Assembly (NCBI GenBank): GCA_963788285.1
Contig: CAWBGB010000014.1
Span: 124,001 to 188,000 of the forward strand
Direction of reading: 5' to 3'
Origin: Alicyclobacillus_A sp963788285
GTDB taxonomy: Bacteria > Bacillota > Bacilli > Alicyclobacillales > Alicyclobacillaceae
Length of the DNA stretch: 64,000 nt
The notes under the pieces are model-generated. The model had not been told where the DNA came from, did no database searches, and saw nothing but the letters and a program-made list of their open reading frames with translations. How positions within the stretch are numbered: position 1 is the first letter of the stretch; the number at the start of each line of letters is the position of its first letter. A program made the position numbers and the translations under genes. Positions 48,832 through 57,685 of this stretch are shown piece by piece.

Positions 48832-48949
48832 GACTGTCCCTCTCTCTTTCCACACAGGGCCTCGCCGAATGATGAGCGTACGTTTTTCGCATAGTAATGG
48901 CAACCCGACCATATCGCGGTTCTCAATTTCCTGAAGGAGCTGTTGCACT

Positions 48950-49615
48950 TTGTTCTACATCTGCCTGGCTCTATTGCCAGCTCTGTTGCTGCTGACTTGG
49001 CTGTACACACGCGACCAGTTACACCCCGAACCGAAGCGCGCCGTGTATCGCTTGTATCTCTTGGGGGCCGCCATCGTACTTCCTGCCGGACTACTGGAGC
49101 GCGCCATGTTGAATAGTGGTTTCGATGGACATCTCCGCGGCTTGTTCGCCCTCGTAGTTACCGCTTTCTTCGTTGCGGGCATGGTGGAGGAGTTCTTAAA
49201 GGCGGCAATTGTCGAACGGGCGGCCCTGCAGAGAGGGCTAATGAAGTCCCCTATCGACTGCATTGTCTATGCCGGCGCAACAGCACTTGGATTTGCCACC
49301 GTCGAAAATCTTCTGTATGTAACCAGTTCGGGATTTTCCACTGCCATTTTACGATCCGTCACGGCAGTGCCAGCCCATCTGATGTTCGGAATCCTAATGG
49401 GAACGTATTTCGCACGTTCTATCTGGTCGCAGCGCAGTCGAGCTTGGGCATATGTGGTTCCCGCCCTTGCTCACGGGTTGTACGATGCTTTTGCATTGTC
49501 CAACAGCTGGATTGGCGACGCCCTGTTGTTTGTCTACTTGATTGTTCTTCTGGAACAGGCTCTGCGGCGTTTAGATTGGGCAACGAAAGCCTCTATGAAA
49601 TTCTCGTTGTCATGA
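48950..49615 (+). CDS. prsW: PrsW-family intramembrane metalloprotease
   Basis: 221 residues with about seven membrane segments. The metal-binding motifs are FFVAGMVEEFLKAAIV (EExxK), DCIVYAGATALGFATVENLLYV (FxxxEN) and PALAHGLYDAFAL (HxxxD). In B. subtilis PrsW performs site-1 cleavage of anti-SigW RsiW. No anti-sigma gene lies nearby. AAGGAG lies about 11 bases before the TTG at 48950. Confidence 0.88.
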   Translation: MFYICLALLPALLLLTWLYTRDQLHPEPKRAVYRLYLLGAAIVLPAGLLERAMLNSGFDGHLRGLFALVVTAFFVAGMVEEFLKAAIVERAALQRGLMKSPIDCIVYAGATALGFATVENLLYVTSSGFSTAILRSVTAVPAHLMFGILMGTYFARSIWSQRSRAWAYVVPALAHGLYDAFALSNSWIGDALLFVYLIVLLEQALRRLDWATKASMKFSLS

Positions 49616-49617
49616 AC

Positions 49618-50019
49618 TCAACGCATATCATAACCGTTTTGACCAAACGGTTGCGGCCCTTCGGAAACGCCTTCATACGTCAAAAGCCAACCGTTTTGCG
49701 CGCGAAAGATCACAATCTTCACCGTGTCGTCGAGCATATGCATCTGAAACAAATTCATATCAGTCTTCATATAGGGACTCAGGTGCTCATCCTGCAGGCG
49801 CAGATTCAGGGCGCGCGTTTTGTCATTCTGAGGGACCGGTATACCGTCATGCCCATGGATGTTTTCCCAGTCCACAGTAGCTACCCAGTCCTCTCTACGG
49901 ACCTTGCTTCTTAACTGTTCGTAAAGATGCTTTACGTACTTCGCCTTACGGCTGTTCTCACTGATAAAACTATATCGCAGCAAGTGAATACACGCCTTCC
50001 ATCGCATAACTGACGACAT
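49618..50019 (-). CDS. Hypothetical protein
   Basis: About 133 residues. The conserved-looking part is basic then mixed (KYVKHLYEQLRSKVRREDWVA, DGIPVPQNDKTRALNLRLQD, TVKIVIFRAQNGWLLTYEG), with no membrane segment. The start is uncertain: 50019 and 50007 are both ATG, neither with a good ribosome site. It converges with prsW, 2 bases apart. Function unknown. Confidence 0.5.
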   Translation of the reverse strand: MSSVMRWKACIHLLRYSFISENSRKAKYVKHLYEQLRSKVRREDWVATVDWENIHGHDGIPVPQNDKTRALNLRLQDEHLSPYMKTDMNLFQMHMLDDTVKIVIFRAQNGWLLTYEGVSEGPQPFGQNGYDMR

Positions 50020-50170
50020 TATTGATTGATGATACTGAAATCCGAAGCCAATTGCCAGCGTAGCGTGATGACAATGTGTTATTTGGCAACACATATATTT
50101 TGGCAAAACATAATACAGGGACGCCCCCTGTCGTAAACCAACCAGATTAGGGGGCGCTCAAGAAAAGGAT

Positions 50171-50233
50171 ATGGGAAAGTCCAAATTTATTATAGCCGAA
50201 TCAGGTATGGAGATGGAAATAGGTAAATACTAA
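50171..50233 (+). CDS. Possible microprotein (20 aa)
   Basis: ATG with AAAAGGAT immediately before it, reading MGKSKFIIAESGMEMEIGKY and a stop. It lies in a 340-base interval (50020-50360) that otherwise shows no gene and is AT-rich. Spacing of the ribosome site is short. Low confidence; recorded because the coding possibility is clean. Confidence 0.2.
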   Translation: MGKSKFIIAESGMEMEIGKY

Positions 50234-50360
50234 TTTTCATCTGTAGCACGAGGTGTACCGCGTAATGATACGTTGAGTTAATTGTCAGAATACTCGTTGC
50301 GAAGGACATTCAGCGGATAATATGATAAAGGTGTGTGTCCGCTTAGGAAGTGCTGGAACT

Positions 50361-50525
50361 GTGTTCAAGTATTACACCGGTATCGCAATCATGTGTGTGA
50401 TATTTGCAGTAACGGCGTTATTCTTCTCCCAAAACGCTCCCACATTAGCCACCATCTTCATAGGGATGGCCGGTGCTTTTATCTCTATTGCCTTCGTCAC
50501 CTCCGGGCGGGAATCCCGCTGGTAG
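50361..50525 (+). CDS. Small membrane protein (54 aa)
   Basis: Two hydrophobic segments (YYTGIAIMCVIFAVTALFF; TLATIFIGMAGAFISIAFV) end in TSGRESRW. AGGAAG lies about 10 bases before the GTG at 50361. A terminator hairpin follows, which supports a real transcript. No family recognised. Confidence 0.5.
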   Translation: MFKYYTGIAIMCVIFAVTALFFSQNAPTLATIFIGMAGAFISIAFVTSGRESRW

Positions 50526-50552
50526 TTGGGCCGCCGATACAAAGGATGATTG

Positions 50553-50577
50553 GAGTCCGCTGCGGCGGGCTCTTTAT
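50553..50577 (+). terminator. Terminator after the small membrane gene
   Basis: GAGTCCGC pairs with GCGGGCTC around TGCG, followed by TTTATT. It ends the small gene at 50525 just before the convergent sirtuin gene ends at 50577. Confidence 0.65.
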
Positions 50578-51269
50578 TAGTTGGTCAACAGGGAGCGACA
50601 TAGCACAGGCAACACCCGTTCCGCCTCTTCATTGACCCAGACCACGTGAGCACCGTTGTCCTTCGCGATGCTCGGAAGGCTCCGCACCGGCTCCATTTGC
50701 AGCGTGGTGCCAACCACAAAAAGAAGTTGTGAGCGCCCCACCCAATCGACCGCGCGACTGAAGTGCCGTATCTCCTGCCCTTCCAACACAATACCCGGTT
50801 CCAAAGGCCGGTGACAGCCTGTACACGTTGGTACTTCGTCACGCAGCGCAAGCTGGCTCGAGTAAATTTGATGACAGGCCCGGCAAAGGAGTTCTCGAAA
50901 GTTGCCGTGCAGTTCAATGACGTGTTTGGAGCCCGCGTCCCAATGAAGGCCGTCCACATTCTGCGTAACAATCCAGACGCCTGCTTGAGCGAGTGCCAGA
51001 TGTGCGGAGTTCGGTGCTGCCTTTCTCCACGTCATCAATGCCTCTCTGTAGACCTTGTAATACTGGTGCGGGCAATTTTGGAATAGTTCCGGAGCGAAAA
51101 ACTCGCGCAGGGGTACATCCTGGACTTCGTCCTCGAGCAGCGGCAGTCCGCTGGCGACACTGATTCCAGCGCCAGTCACTGCCGTCACAAACTGAGCTCT
51201 GTCCAGTCCCGTTTGCAATGCGTCCGCGACGTCAAAAACATTCTCCAGATTGACGTGATAATCGGCCAT
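50577..51269 (-). CDS. cobB: Sir2-family NAD-dependent protein deacylase
   Basis: 230 residues. VTGAGISVASGLPLLEDE is the NAD-binding start, TQNVDGLHWDAGSKHVIELHG holds the catalytic region with His, and CRACHQIY and CTGCHRPL form the zinc knuckle. FVVGTTLQMEPV and WVNEE complete the fold. It removes acyl groups from lysines. The loop after GAGIS departs from the usual SGIPTFR, so substrate preference may differ. It reads away from an AT-rich intergenic stretch (51270-51380). Confidence 0.88.
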   Translation of the reverse strand: MADYHVNLENVFDVADALQTGLDRAQFVTAVTGAGISVASGLPLLEDEVQDVPLREFFAPELFQNCPHQYYKVYREALMTWRKAAPNSAHLALAQAGVWIVTQNVDGLHWDAGSKHVIELHGNFRELLCRACHQIYSSQLALRDEVPTCTGCHRPLEPGIVLEGQEIRHFSRAVDWVGRSQLLFVVGTTLQMEPVRSLPSIAKDNGAHVVWVNEEAERVLPVLCRSLLTN

Positions 51270-51381
51270 ACGACATCCCTATTCAATATTTTAAATTCAA
51301 TTTATAATCTTTACTAATTCAAATGGTAAATATTACATTACTGGTGTTAACAATAATATCCGACTCAGGGCAAGAACGAAA

Positions 51382-51624
51382 ATGGATGACCAACACAAAG
51401 ATCTTTTGGAAAACGCATCCGCCGGCTGCGTGTCCACCTTCGTTGGTCGCGACAGGAGTTATCGCTCCGGTCCGGAATCTCTACACCACATTTCATCCAT
51501 CGAGCGTGGCAGGCGCCAGCCCTCACTCGATTATGTGCTTCGCCTTGGAGACGCACTTGGAGCGCCGATGCAAGCACTCGTCGACGGACCTGTCAACTTC
51601 ACGCCACCTAAGATGAAGTCATAG
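51382..51624 (+). pseudogene. XRE-family helix-turn-helix regulator with two compensating frameshifts
   Basis: The 80-codon ORF starts MDDQHKDLL and ends ISSIERGRRQPSLDYVLRLG, a clear XRE tail, but its middle is scrambled. In another frame the same bases read FGKRIRRLRVHLRWSRQELS and LRSGISTPH, the missing HTH helices. One T too few at GATCTTTTGG and one T too many at CACATTTCATCC explain both shifts. The ends stay in the same frame, so the gene keeps its length but loses its DNA-binding helices. Either two homopolymer sequencing errors or a dead regulator. Confidence 0.75.
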
Positions 51625-51699
51625 CCCGACGAGTTACCGATGTATCTGCAGAACTTCAGATTCATCTCATTTCCAAACAGGTAAAAATACCTAAATTTA

Positions 51700-52161
51700 C
51701 TATATGATGGAATTCGAACTGAGCGCAAATGCCACAACCTCATCCGCGAAAACGCCCAAGTGTTTGAGTCGAACCTTTCGGGTACCCACTTTCATAACAA
51801 CATCTTCGAGATGCAGTACAGCTGCTGAATCTACAGGGGTGATCTGTTCGTCCTTACGGGCGTACATAGACCATAGATCCGTGCGTAAATGGACAGCTGC
51901 GGACGGTACGTCGATATCGGATACTGCATCAAGCGCAACACTGTCTTCGTAGGATTCAGAAATATCCGATAATCTACCTTGCAGAATTCCGGATGTTGTC
52001 AACAGGACGACCTGAGATGAAGCTCCACGTGCCAGCAAGCGCTGTTGGAGAATCCGCAAGGACTCCAGTGTTGTCCACTTCATGGACAACCTGTGCTCCA
52101 AAGGTTTTGGCAAGTCTGGCCAGGGGTGTTTGTCGTCTTCTGTTTCTTGCCGTTCGTCCAC
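51700..52161 (-). CDS. Hypothetical protein (153 aa)
   Basis: A cytosolic-looking protein with an acidic start (DERQETEDDKHPWPD) and a beta-rich core (SQVVLLTTSGILQGRLSDIS, SAAVHLRTDLWSMYARKD, VLHLEDVVMKVGTRKVRLKH, GVFADEVVAFAL). AGGGGGA lies 6-7 bases before the GTG. The core resembles a small beta-barrel, but I cannot assign a family. It ends near the XRE gene and is read on the opposite strand. Confidence 0.6.
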   Translation of the reverse strand: MDERQETEDDKHPWPDLPKPLEHRLSMKWTTLESLRILQQRLLARGASSQVVLLTTSGILQGRLSDISESYEDSVALDAVSDIDVPSAAVHLRTDLWSMYARKDEQITPVDSAAVLHLEDVVMKVGTRKVRLKHLGVFADEVVAFALSSNSII

Positions 52162-52188
52162 AGATAGTCCCCCTTCACTTGCTGCAAA

Positions 52189-52211
52189 CAGGCGCCAGTG
52201 AACGGCGCCTG
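52189..52211 (-). terminator. Hairpin after the small gene at 52282
   Basis: CAGGCGCC pairs with GGCGCCTG over a 7-base loop, followed on the minus strand by TTTGC. It ends leftward transcription before the gene starting at 52161. Confidence 0.55.
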
Positions 52212-52281
52212 TACGTTATTTGTTACCATCAGCGATTTGCAAAAGTCGCGACGAATCGTTCTCGTGAGATTTGCAAATCGC

Positions 52282-52446
52282 TCACCACAGTATTTTGACT
52301 CCATACCTTCCGCTCGGGGTCCGATAAACCCCGATATACTTAGGTACCTTTCTATATAGCCAGCCTTCCGCGTCCTCAAGTCTGGCCTTTAAACAGTCGG
52401 CTTGAAATTTTGTATCGACCAGCCGTAAATAGTATACCCATCCCAC
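52282..52446 (-). CDS. Small protein (54 aa), unknown
   Basis: GGGAGG lies 8 bases before the GTG at 52446. The product reads VGWVYYLRLVDTKFQADCLK, then WLYRKVPKYIGVYRTPSGRY and GVKILW: basic and aromatic, with no membrane segment. The strong ribosome site and following hairpin make it credible. The longer ORF to 52548 would enter resE. No family recognised. Confidence 0.55.
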   Translation of the reverse strand: MGWVYYLRLVDTKFQADCLKARLEDAEGWLYRKVPKYIGVYRTPSGRYGVKILW

Positions 52447-52486
52447 GTAAAATTCCTCCCCTAACCCCCCACCGCGGTACCTGTCA

Positions 52487-54229
52487 TCAAACGCTGGCAC
52501 GATCGTGTACGCGTGGCATTGACACAATGAACGTGGTGCCAACGCCAACCGTACTGTTTACCACGATGTCGCCCCGGTGTTCGAGCACAATCTGCCGTGT
52601 AATAGCTAACCCCAACCCGGTTCCCGAACTGCCTCTCGTACGTGCTTTATCCGCCTTATAAAAGCGTTCCCAAATATATGGTATGTCTTCCTCAGGTATG
52701 CCGCTCCCGGTGTCCGAGACGCGGACCTGCACATGTCCACCACTGTCGCTCAGGGCAATGGTAACGGTGCCATTCGGTCCGGTGTGTCGGATGGCATTGT
52801 CCATCAGGTTGGTGAACACCTGCTCCATCCTATCCGCATCCGCCTGGACATACACGGGCTCCGCAGGCACCTCGACGAACAGCTGGATTTCCCTATCCCC
52901 AGCCAGCGCCTGGAACTTTCGCGCCACCCGACGCACGATATCAGTCAGGTCAAGATTTTGGAAATTCATTTGGAACTGGCCAGATTCTAACTGTGCCAAG
53001 TCCAACAAATCGTTGACCAATCGTTTCATACGCAACGTCTCGTCGTGAATGATGTCAGCCAGTTCCCGGCGTTGCTCTGGATTGTCCCCAAATTCGTCCT
53101 GCAGCGCCTCGGCGTAACCCTGCATCATGCTCAGTGGCGTTCGCAGCTCGTGAGACACGTTTGCGATAAAATCCTTCCGCAAACGGTCCAGCTTTCGTTC
53201 TTCAGTCACGTCCCTGAGTACGCCAACGACACCTCGTATCGTGGATCCGTCCGATTGATACAGTGGAGTCATCGTGACGACAATGTCCCGCCCTTGAATA
53301 CTTATTTCACGGACGGTTGTCTTTTTTCCCGTAATGACGGTTTGCATAATATCTTTCAGCTGCGACGGCAACACACTGGCTTGTGGAACACCGGTTTCAC
53401 CCAGCCCCAATGTGGCAAGGCGACGCAGTGCAGGGGGATTGGCGAGTGTAATCATTCCCTGCAAGTCTGCCGCTACTACGCCGTCTTCTAAAGAGGACAA
53501 AATGCTGCTCAATTGATCTGTCTCCACCGTCAGAGCGGCGATGGTTTGCTCGAGTTCATTGGCAAGCGCGTTGAACGTCCGGCCCAACCGCCCAACCTCG
53601 TCGTTCGTGACTACCTGAATGCGGCCATTAAAGTTTCCTTTGGCCATCTGTTCTGCCGCGCGATTCATCTGCACCAGTGGGCGTGACAAGTTTTTGGATA
53701 CGACAAATGCCAGTCCCGTGGTCATCAAAACGCCTAACACGCTGGCGAACACAATCAAGTTTCGCATACGTTCGATGGGTTCGTTTAGAACGCTCATCTG
53801 CTGCGTCACAACCTGAATGCCTGGCTGGCCTTCGCTTGGCACTTTCATATACACCGAAACTGTGTCGGCCCCGTTCATCAATCCACGTTCAATCACTGGT
53901 TGGCCGCGGTCAAACGCTTGTCTCTCTTGGGCGCTAAACTGACGGTAGACCGCGCTCAGAGTGGGAGATGCTGTGTAGGGTACCTGAATGGTAATGTGTG
54001 CATCTTGGACTTTGGCCAGTTGGTCAGCGACGCTTTGCACGAACGTCAAGTTATTGTGTTGAAGTAAAACGTTTACACTCTCGGACAGCCGCGTTAATTC
54101 CCGGGACTGTTGTTGGTATACGTAGGTGTCAAAAAACTGTTGCAGCAGTATGGACAGGAGTACCAAAACAAGGATGACCATACCGACGATGGTCACCCAG
54201 AGTTTTGCGACGATACTGTTCCGAATCAC
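52487..54229 (-). CDS. resE: Sensor histidine kinase ResE
   Basis: 580 residues: TM1 (about 12-30), an extracytoplasmic sensor region, TM2 (about 155-178), HAMP (SRPLVQMNRAAEQMAKGNFN), a PAS domain (VEDGVVAADLQGMITLANPP-like), the phospho-accepting HisKA box VSHELRTPLSMMQGYAEAL and a HATPase with NAIRHT, DTGSGIPEEDI and GTGLGLAIT. It pairs with the ResD-like regulator just upstream; the start overlaps its stop as GTGA. ResE controls aerobic and anaerobic respiration genes. The identification rests on the paired ResD and on the rluB neighbour. Confidence 0.87.
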   Translation of the reverse strand: MIRNSIVAKLWVTIVGMVILVLVLLSILLQQFFDTYVYQQQSRELTRLSESVNVLLQHNNLTFVQSVADQLAKVQDAHITIQVPYTASPTLSAVYRQFSAQERQAFDRGQPVIERGLMNGADTVSVYMKVPSEGQPGIQVVTQQMSVLNEPIERMRNLIVFASVLGVLMTTGLAFVVSKNLSRPLVQMNRAAEQMAKGNFNGRIQVVTNDEVGRLGRTFNALANELEQTIAALTVETDQLSSILSSLEDGVVAADLQGMITLANPPALRRLATLGLGETGVPQASVLPSQLKDIMQTVITGKKTTVREISIQGRDIVVTMTPLYQSDGSTIRGVVGVLRDVTEERKLDRLRKDFIANVSHELRTPLSMMQGYAEALQDEFGDNPEQRRELADIIHDETLRMKRLVNDLLDLAQLESGQFQMNFQNLDLTDIVRRVARKFQALAGDREIQLFVEVPAEPVYVQADADRMEQVFTNLMDNAIRHTGPNGTVTIALSDSGGHVQVRVSDTGSGIPEEDIPYIWERFYKADKARTRGSSGTGLGLAITRQIVLEHRGDIVVNSTVGVGTTFIVSMPRVHDRASV

Positions 54230-54930
54230 TGCACAACCTCAAACTTGTACCCCACGCCCCAGACGGTCACAATGTACTGGCTGACTACCTCTGAGGCATG
54301 TCCAAGTTTTTCGCGAAGACGTTTGATATGGGTATCCACTGTGCGCTGATCCCCATAAAACTGGTAGTTCCACACGTCTCGCAGCAGCTCCTCCCGGCTG
54401 AATACTTTGTCCGGACGCTGCGCCATGTAGACTAACAGATCAAATTCCTTCGGGGTCAGACTGATCTCCTGTCCAGCCACTTCCACGCGTCGTGCATCGA
54501 TGTGAATCTCTAAATCCGGGAACGTCAGGAGTTGCTGCATGTCAACCTTTGCGTACTCTGGCTCGCCAGCCCGCTTCAGCAATGCCTTGACGCGCATGAC
54601 GAGTTCACGTGGGCTAAACGGTTTCACCACGTAGTCATCTGCTCCCAACTCAAACCCGTGGATCCGCTGCATTTCGTCACCGGCAGCCGTCAACATGATG
54701 ATGGGCGTCTCCAAGTGCTGTCGGATCTGCGAACACACGTCGCGCCCATCCATCCCCGGCAACATGAGGTCTAGAATAATCAAGGAGTACGGCTGGGACG
54801 TAGCCATTTGCAACGCTTCTATCCCATCGGCCGCTTCCTCCACCACAAACCCGTTTCTCTCCAAGTACATACGAACCAGCCGACGAATCCTCTCCTCATC
54901 ATCGACGACCAGTATCCTGGTTTGTTCCAA
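54226..54930 (-). CDS. resD: Response regulator ResD
   Basis: 234 residues of the OmpR family. The receiver begins ILVVDDEERIRRLVRMYLER and its phospho-acceptor Asp is in SLIILDLMLPGMDG; YVVKPFSPRELVMRVKALL is the final receiver helix. The winged helix includes DQRTVDTHIKRLREKL. The head matches B. subtilis ResD (ARIRRLLRMYLER) closely. The TTG start has GGGGGGATAG upstream. resD is normally preceded by resABC; here rluB precedes it directly. Confidence 0.9.
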   Translation of the reverse strand: MEQTRILVVDDEERIRRLVRMYLERNGFVVEEAADGIEALQMATSQPYSLIILDLMLPGMDGRDVCSQIRQHLETPIIMLTAAGDEMQRIHGFELGADDYVVKPFSPRELVMRVKALLKRAGEPEYAKVDMQQLLTFPDLEIHIDARRVEVAGQEISLTPKEFDLLVYMAQRPDKVFSREELLRDVWNYQFYGDQRTVDTHIKRLREKLGHASEVVSQYIVTVWGVGYKFEVVQ

Positions 54931-55006
54931 ATCTATCCCCCCGTCCCTTATGCCCTGAGTCCATTATGCCGATATATACTGGATTGAGCAACATAGCCGG
55001 ATGACG

Positions 55007-55030
55007 AAAAGCGGCGGAGGCTCCCGCCGC
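55007..55030 (-). terminator. Terminator of rluB
   Basis: GCGGCGG pairs with CCGCCGC over a 6-base loop, followed on the minus strand by TTTT. It lies 69 bases beyond the rluB stop and separates rluB from resD. Confidence 0.8.
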
Positions 55031-55098
55031 ATGTGTCTTTGCGGATGTGCAATTCACCGCAATGTACGGATGTGAGCACCGAAAAGAAAATCATCCGG

Positions 55099-55917
55099 TT
55101 ACCGGCGCCTGTCGGTTTGGGCCCGCTGGTGCTTCGCACCCTGTCTCTTTCGCTGTACGGCCCGCGTTTCCTCGACGGGGCCCGCGTACGGTGGCGGATT
55201 CAAATCAGCCGCCGTGTACAAGGCCACCCACTCATCCGGTGTCAACCAACGCCACTCCCCCGGCTTCAAACGCTCCAGAACGAGTGGCCCAAACTGAACC
55301 CGCTTCAGTCGCTTGACGGGATGGCCAACCGCTTCGAACATTCTCCGTACTTGCCGATTCCGTCCTTCTCGAATCGTAATCTCAACCACCGACTCCAGTG
55401 GATGTTGCCGCAACACGTGTACTTCCGCCGGCGCAGTTACCCCGTCCTCTAAGCGTACGCCACGGGTCAGTTGTTGCACGACTTGCTTTTCAACCATGCC
55501 AAGCACGGTGGCCCGGTACACCTTTTCCACGTGGTACCGTGGATGTAACAAGCGATTGGTCAGTTCACCGTCATTGCTCATCAGCAGGAGACCACTCGTA
55601 TCGTAGTCGAGGCGGCCGACCGGATACACTCGCTGATTCACATTTGTCAATAGTTCCATGACCGTGCGTCGACCTTCCGGATCATGAACCGTAGTCACGT
55701 AGGATGTGGGTTTGTGGAGAACCAGGTTGACCGTAGCCTGAACCGTAATCGGGCGACCTTCCAGGGTAATCTTGTCCTTCTTCGGATTCGCCTTCGTCCC
55801 AAGTTCCCGGACGATCTCGCCGTTCACGGCGACTTTCCCCGCCAAAATCAATTCTTCTGCTTTCCGCCGCGATGCAACTCCCGCCTGCGCGAGAATCTTC
55901 TGGAGGCGTTCCAACAC
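55099..55917 (-). CDS. rluB: 23S rRNA pseudouridine synthase B
   Basis: 272 residues: an S4 domain (ERLQKILAQAGVASRRKAEE) then the RsuA/RluB catalytic loop VYPVGRLDYDTSGLLLMSNDG, with the Asp of GRLDYDT as nucleophile. It makes the pseudouridine near position 2605 of 23S rRNA. The C-terminal tail is Arg/Gln-rich (RAVQRKRQGAKHQRAQTDRR). GAGAGG lies 5-6 bases before the GTG at 55917. Confidence 0.94.
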   Translation of the reverse strand: MLERLQKILAQAGVASRRKAEELILAGKVAVNGEIVRELGTKANPKKDKITLEGRPITVQATVNLVLHKPTSYVTTVHDPEGRRTVMELLTNVNQRVYPVGRLDYDTSGLLLMSNDGELTNRLLHPRYHVEKVYRATVLGMVEKQVVQQLTRGVRLEDGVTAPAEVHVLRQHPLESVVEITIREGRNRQVRRMFEAVGHPVKRLKRVQFGPLVLERLKPGEWRWLTPDEWVALYTAADLNPPPYAGPVEETRAVQRKRQGAKHQRAQTDRRR

Positions 55918-55990
55918 GTATTCCTCTCCCAACCGGATACATGATGCGTTCCAGTACTCATTATACCCATTCGCAGCCGAAAGTCCGAAT

Positions 55991-56539
55991 TCATGAGCCC
56001 GGCATCGGCCCCATCAGCCAATACACGGCCAGAACACTTGCCAGAACGCTGATAAAGTCCGCCAATAGTCCGACTTTTAAGGCGTAACGTATGTTTCGAA
56101 TGCCCACGCTTCCAAAGTAGACGGTGATAATGTACAGTGTCGTATCGGAGGCCGCTTGCATAGTTGACGCCAATTGTCCAAGCCAAGAGTCGGGTCCATT
56201 CCCCTTGAAAATATCAGCCATTAACGCCAATGAACCAACCCCGCTGATGGGGCGCAGCAACCCCATCGGCGCCACCTCGGGCGGAATATGCAAGACATGT
56301 AAAACGGGTTTTAAGGCCGCTATCAGGTAATCCATCGCTCCGGATTCGCGAAAAACGGAGACGGCCACCATCATGGCAACGAGATGGGGAATCAACCGAA
56401 TCGCCGTGCTAAAGCCGCCCTTTGCCCCATCGACAAACGTGTTGTATATCGGAACCCGTCGAACAAAGCCTATCATCAGTATAGAAGTGACCAATACTGG
56501 CAACATCCACGCGGAAAGTGTCGTGATCATGGTTTGCAT
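55991..56539 (-). CDS. spmB: Spore maturation protein SpmB
   Basis: 182 residues with about five membrane segments; LSAWMLPVLVTSILMIGFVRRVPIYNTFVDGAKGGF, then ESGAMDYL and LRPISGVGSLALMADIFKGNGPDS fit the nucleoside-recognition (Gate) domain of SpmB. With SpmA it is needed for normal core dehydration of the spore. The ATG overlaps the spmA stop as TGATG, and GGAGGAGG lies about 11 bases upstream. Confidence 0.93.
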   Translation of the reverse strand: MQTMITTLSAWMLPVLVTSILMIGFVRRVPIYNTFVDGAKGGFSTAIRLIPHLVAMMVAVSVFRESGAMDYLIAALKPVLHVLHIPPEVAPMGLLRPISGVGSLALMADIFKGNGPDSWLGQLASTMQAASDTTLYIITVYFGSVGIRNIRYALKVGLLADFISVLASVLAVYWLMGPMPGS

Positions 56540-57132
56540 CAGGTACTGCGCCTCCTCCGGGAAAGCTTCCGAAAGAGCCTGTCCAGCATGACCGCAGCCA
56601 ATGTGCCGATGGCAGTGGCGACGATGGTCGTGCCAACAATGGCCGTGGGATCTTTCGACCCGAATTGCATCCGGATGGCAATCACTGTCGTCGGAAGAAG
56701 TGTGATACCGGCGGTGTTTACTGCCAACAGTGTACACATGGCATCACTGGCCGTTTCCTTGTCGTCGTTCAGCTTCTGCAGTTCACTCATGGCCTTGAGC
56801 CCAATGGGTGTCGCAGCGTTCCCGACACCAAGCAGATTGGCGCTCATGTTCATCAAGATGGCACCCATCGCAGGGTGATCCTCGGGTACCGACGGATAGA
56901 GAAACTTACCAATCGGTTTCAGCTTCTGGGCCACCCACTGTACCATGCCAGCTTTCTCAGCAATGTTCATAATTCCCATCCAAAACGCGATGACGCTAAT
57001 GAGCCCGATAGACAACTCTACACCTGTTTCAGCGCCGCCGACGATGGCGCCCGATAGTCTGTCCATGTGCCCCGTGAGCATAGCAGTCACCACGCCGCAG
57101 CAAAACAGCAACAGCCAGATGACGTCAATCAA
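56539..57132 (-). CDS. spmA: Spore maturation protein SpmA
   Basis: 197 residues. DVIWLLLFCCGVVTAMLTG, IGLISVIAFWMGIMNIAEKAG and SANLLGVGNAATPIGLKAM are the SpmA/Gate-domain signatures. GGGGGTG lies about 8 bases before the TTG at 57132; the longer ORF adds an unlikely Cys-rich head. Operon spmA-spmB is in the normal order, beside rluB as in B. subtilis. Confidence 0.93.
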   Translation of the reverse strand: MIDVIWLLLFCCGVVTAMLTGHMDRLSGAIVGGAETGVELSIGLISVIAFWMGIMNIAEKAGMVQWVAQKLKPIGKFLYPSVPEDHPAMGAILMNMSANLLGVGNAATPIGLKAMSELQKLNDDKETASDAMCTLLAVNTAGITLLPTTVIAIRMQFGSKDPTAIVGTTIVATAIGTLAAVMLDRLFRKLSRRRRST

Positions 57133-57274
57133 GCCGGCACACCCCCTGAAAACACCTGTCACTTCAAGGGTATGCCAGCTCTCTCTGCAATAGGACAACC
57201 ATGATTGGATTTAGGAACGCGTGGTATCACGTGTATTGAAGAAGCTTCCGTGTACTCCCGGAATCATGTCCGGA

Positions 57275-57685
57275 CTACATCGGCCGCGTGTTCTGACCGC
57301 CATTACTCTTGAGCATCGACTGAATCTTTTCGACCACGACAGGAGCCATGTCAATCAGGCGGTCGTACAGTTGGTTCTGATTATCTGTAGACAGCAGTCG
57401 TACATTGTTCCCGTTCACGATGAGAAATCCTATTGGATTGATGGAAACCCCGCCCCCGGATCCGCCACCAAAAGGATGCTCGGCAGACGCCCCACTCGAG
57501 CCGCTCGAGTCGCCAGCGTTGAACTCGCTTCCGCCAGCGGCGAACCCAAAACCAACGCGCGAAACCGGCAGAATGACCGTCCCATCCGGCGTCTCAACCG
57601 GATCGCCGATAATCGTGTTGACGTCGACCATCTCGCGAATATTCTCCATGGCCGTCTTCATGAGTCCCTGGATTGGGTGATCCAT
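57275..57685 (-). CDS. gerW: GerW/YtfJ-type sporulation protein
   Basis: 136 residues. MDHPIQGLMKTAMENIREMVDVNTIIGDPV and ETPDGTVILPVSRVGFGFAAGG precede a Gly/Ser-rich linker, and VSINPIGFLIVNGNNVRLL ends the family region. GerW is needed for normal L-alanine germination response. AAGGAGG lies 8 bases before the ATG at 57685. The upstream DUF2953 gene runs 92 bases into this gene in another frame. Confidence 0.92.
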   Translation of the reverse strand: MDHPIQGLMKTAMENIREMVDVNTIIGDPVETPDGTVILPVSRVGFGFAAGGSEFNAGDSSGSSGASAEHPFGGGSGGGVSINPIGFLIVNGNNVRLLSTDNQNQLYDRLIDMAPVVVEKIQSMLKSNGGQNTRPM

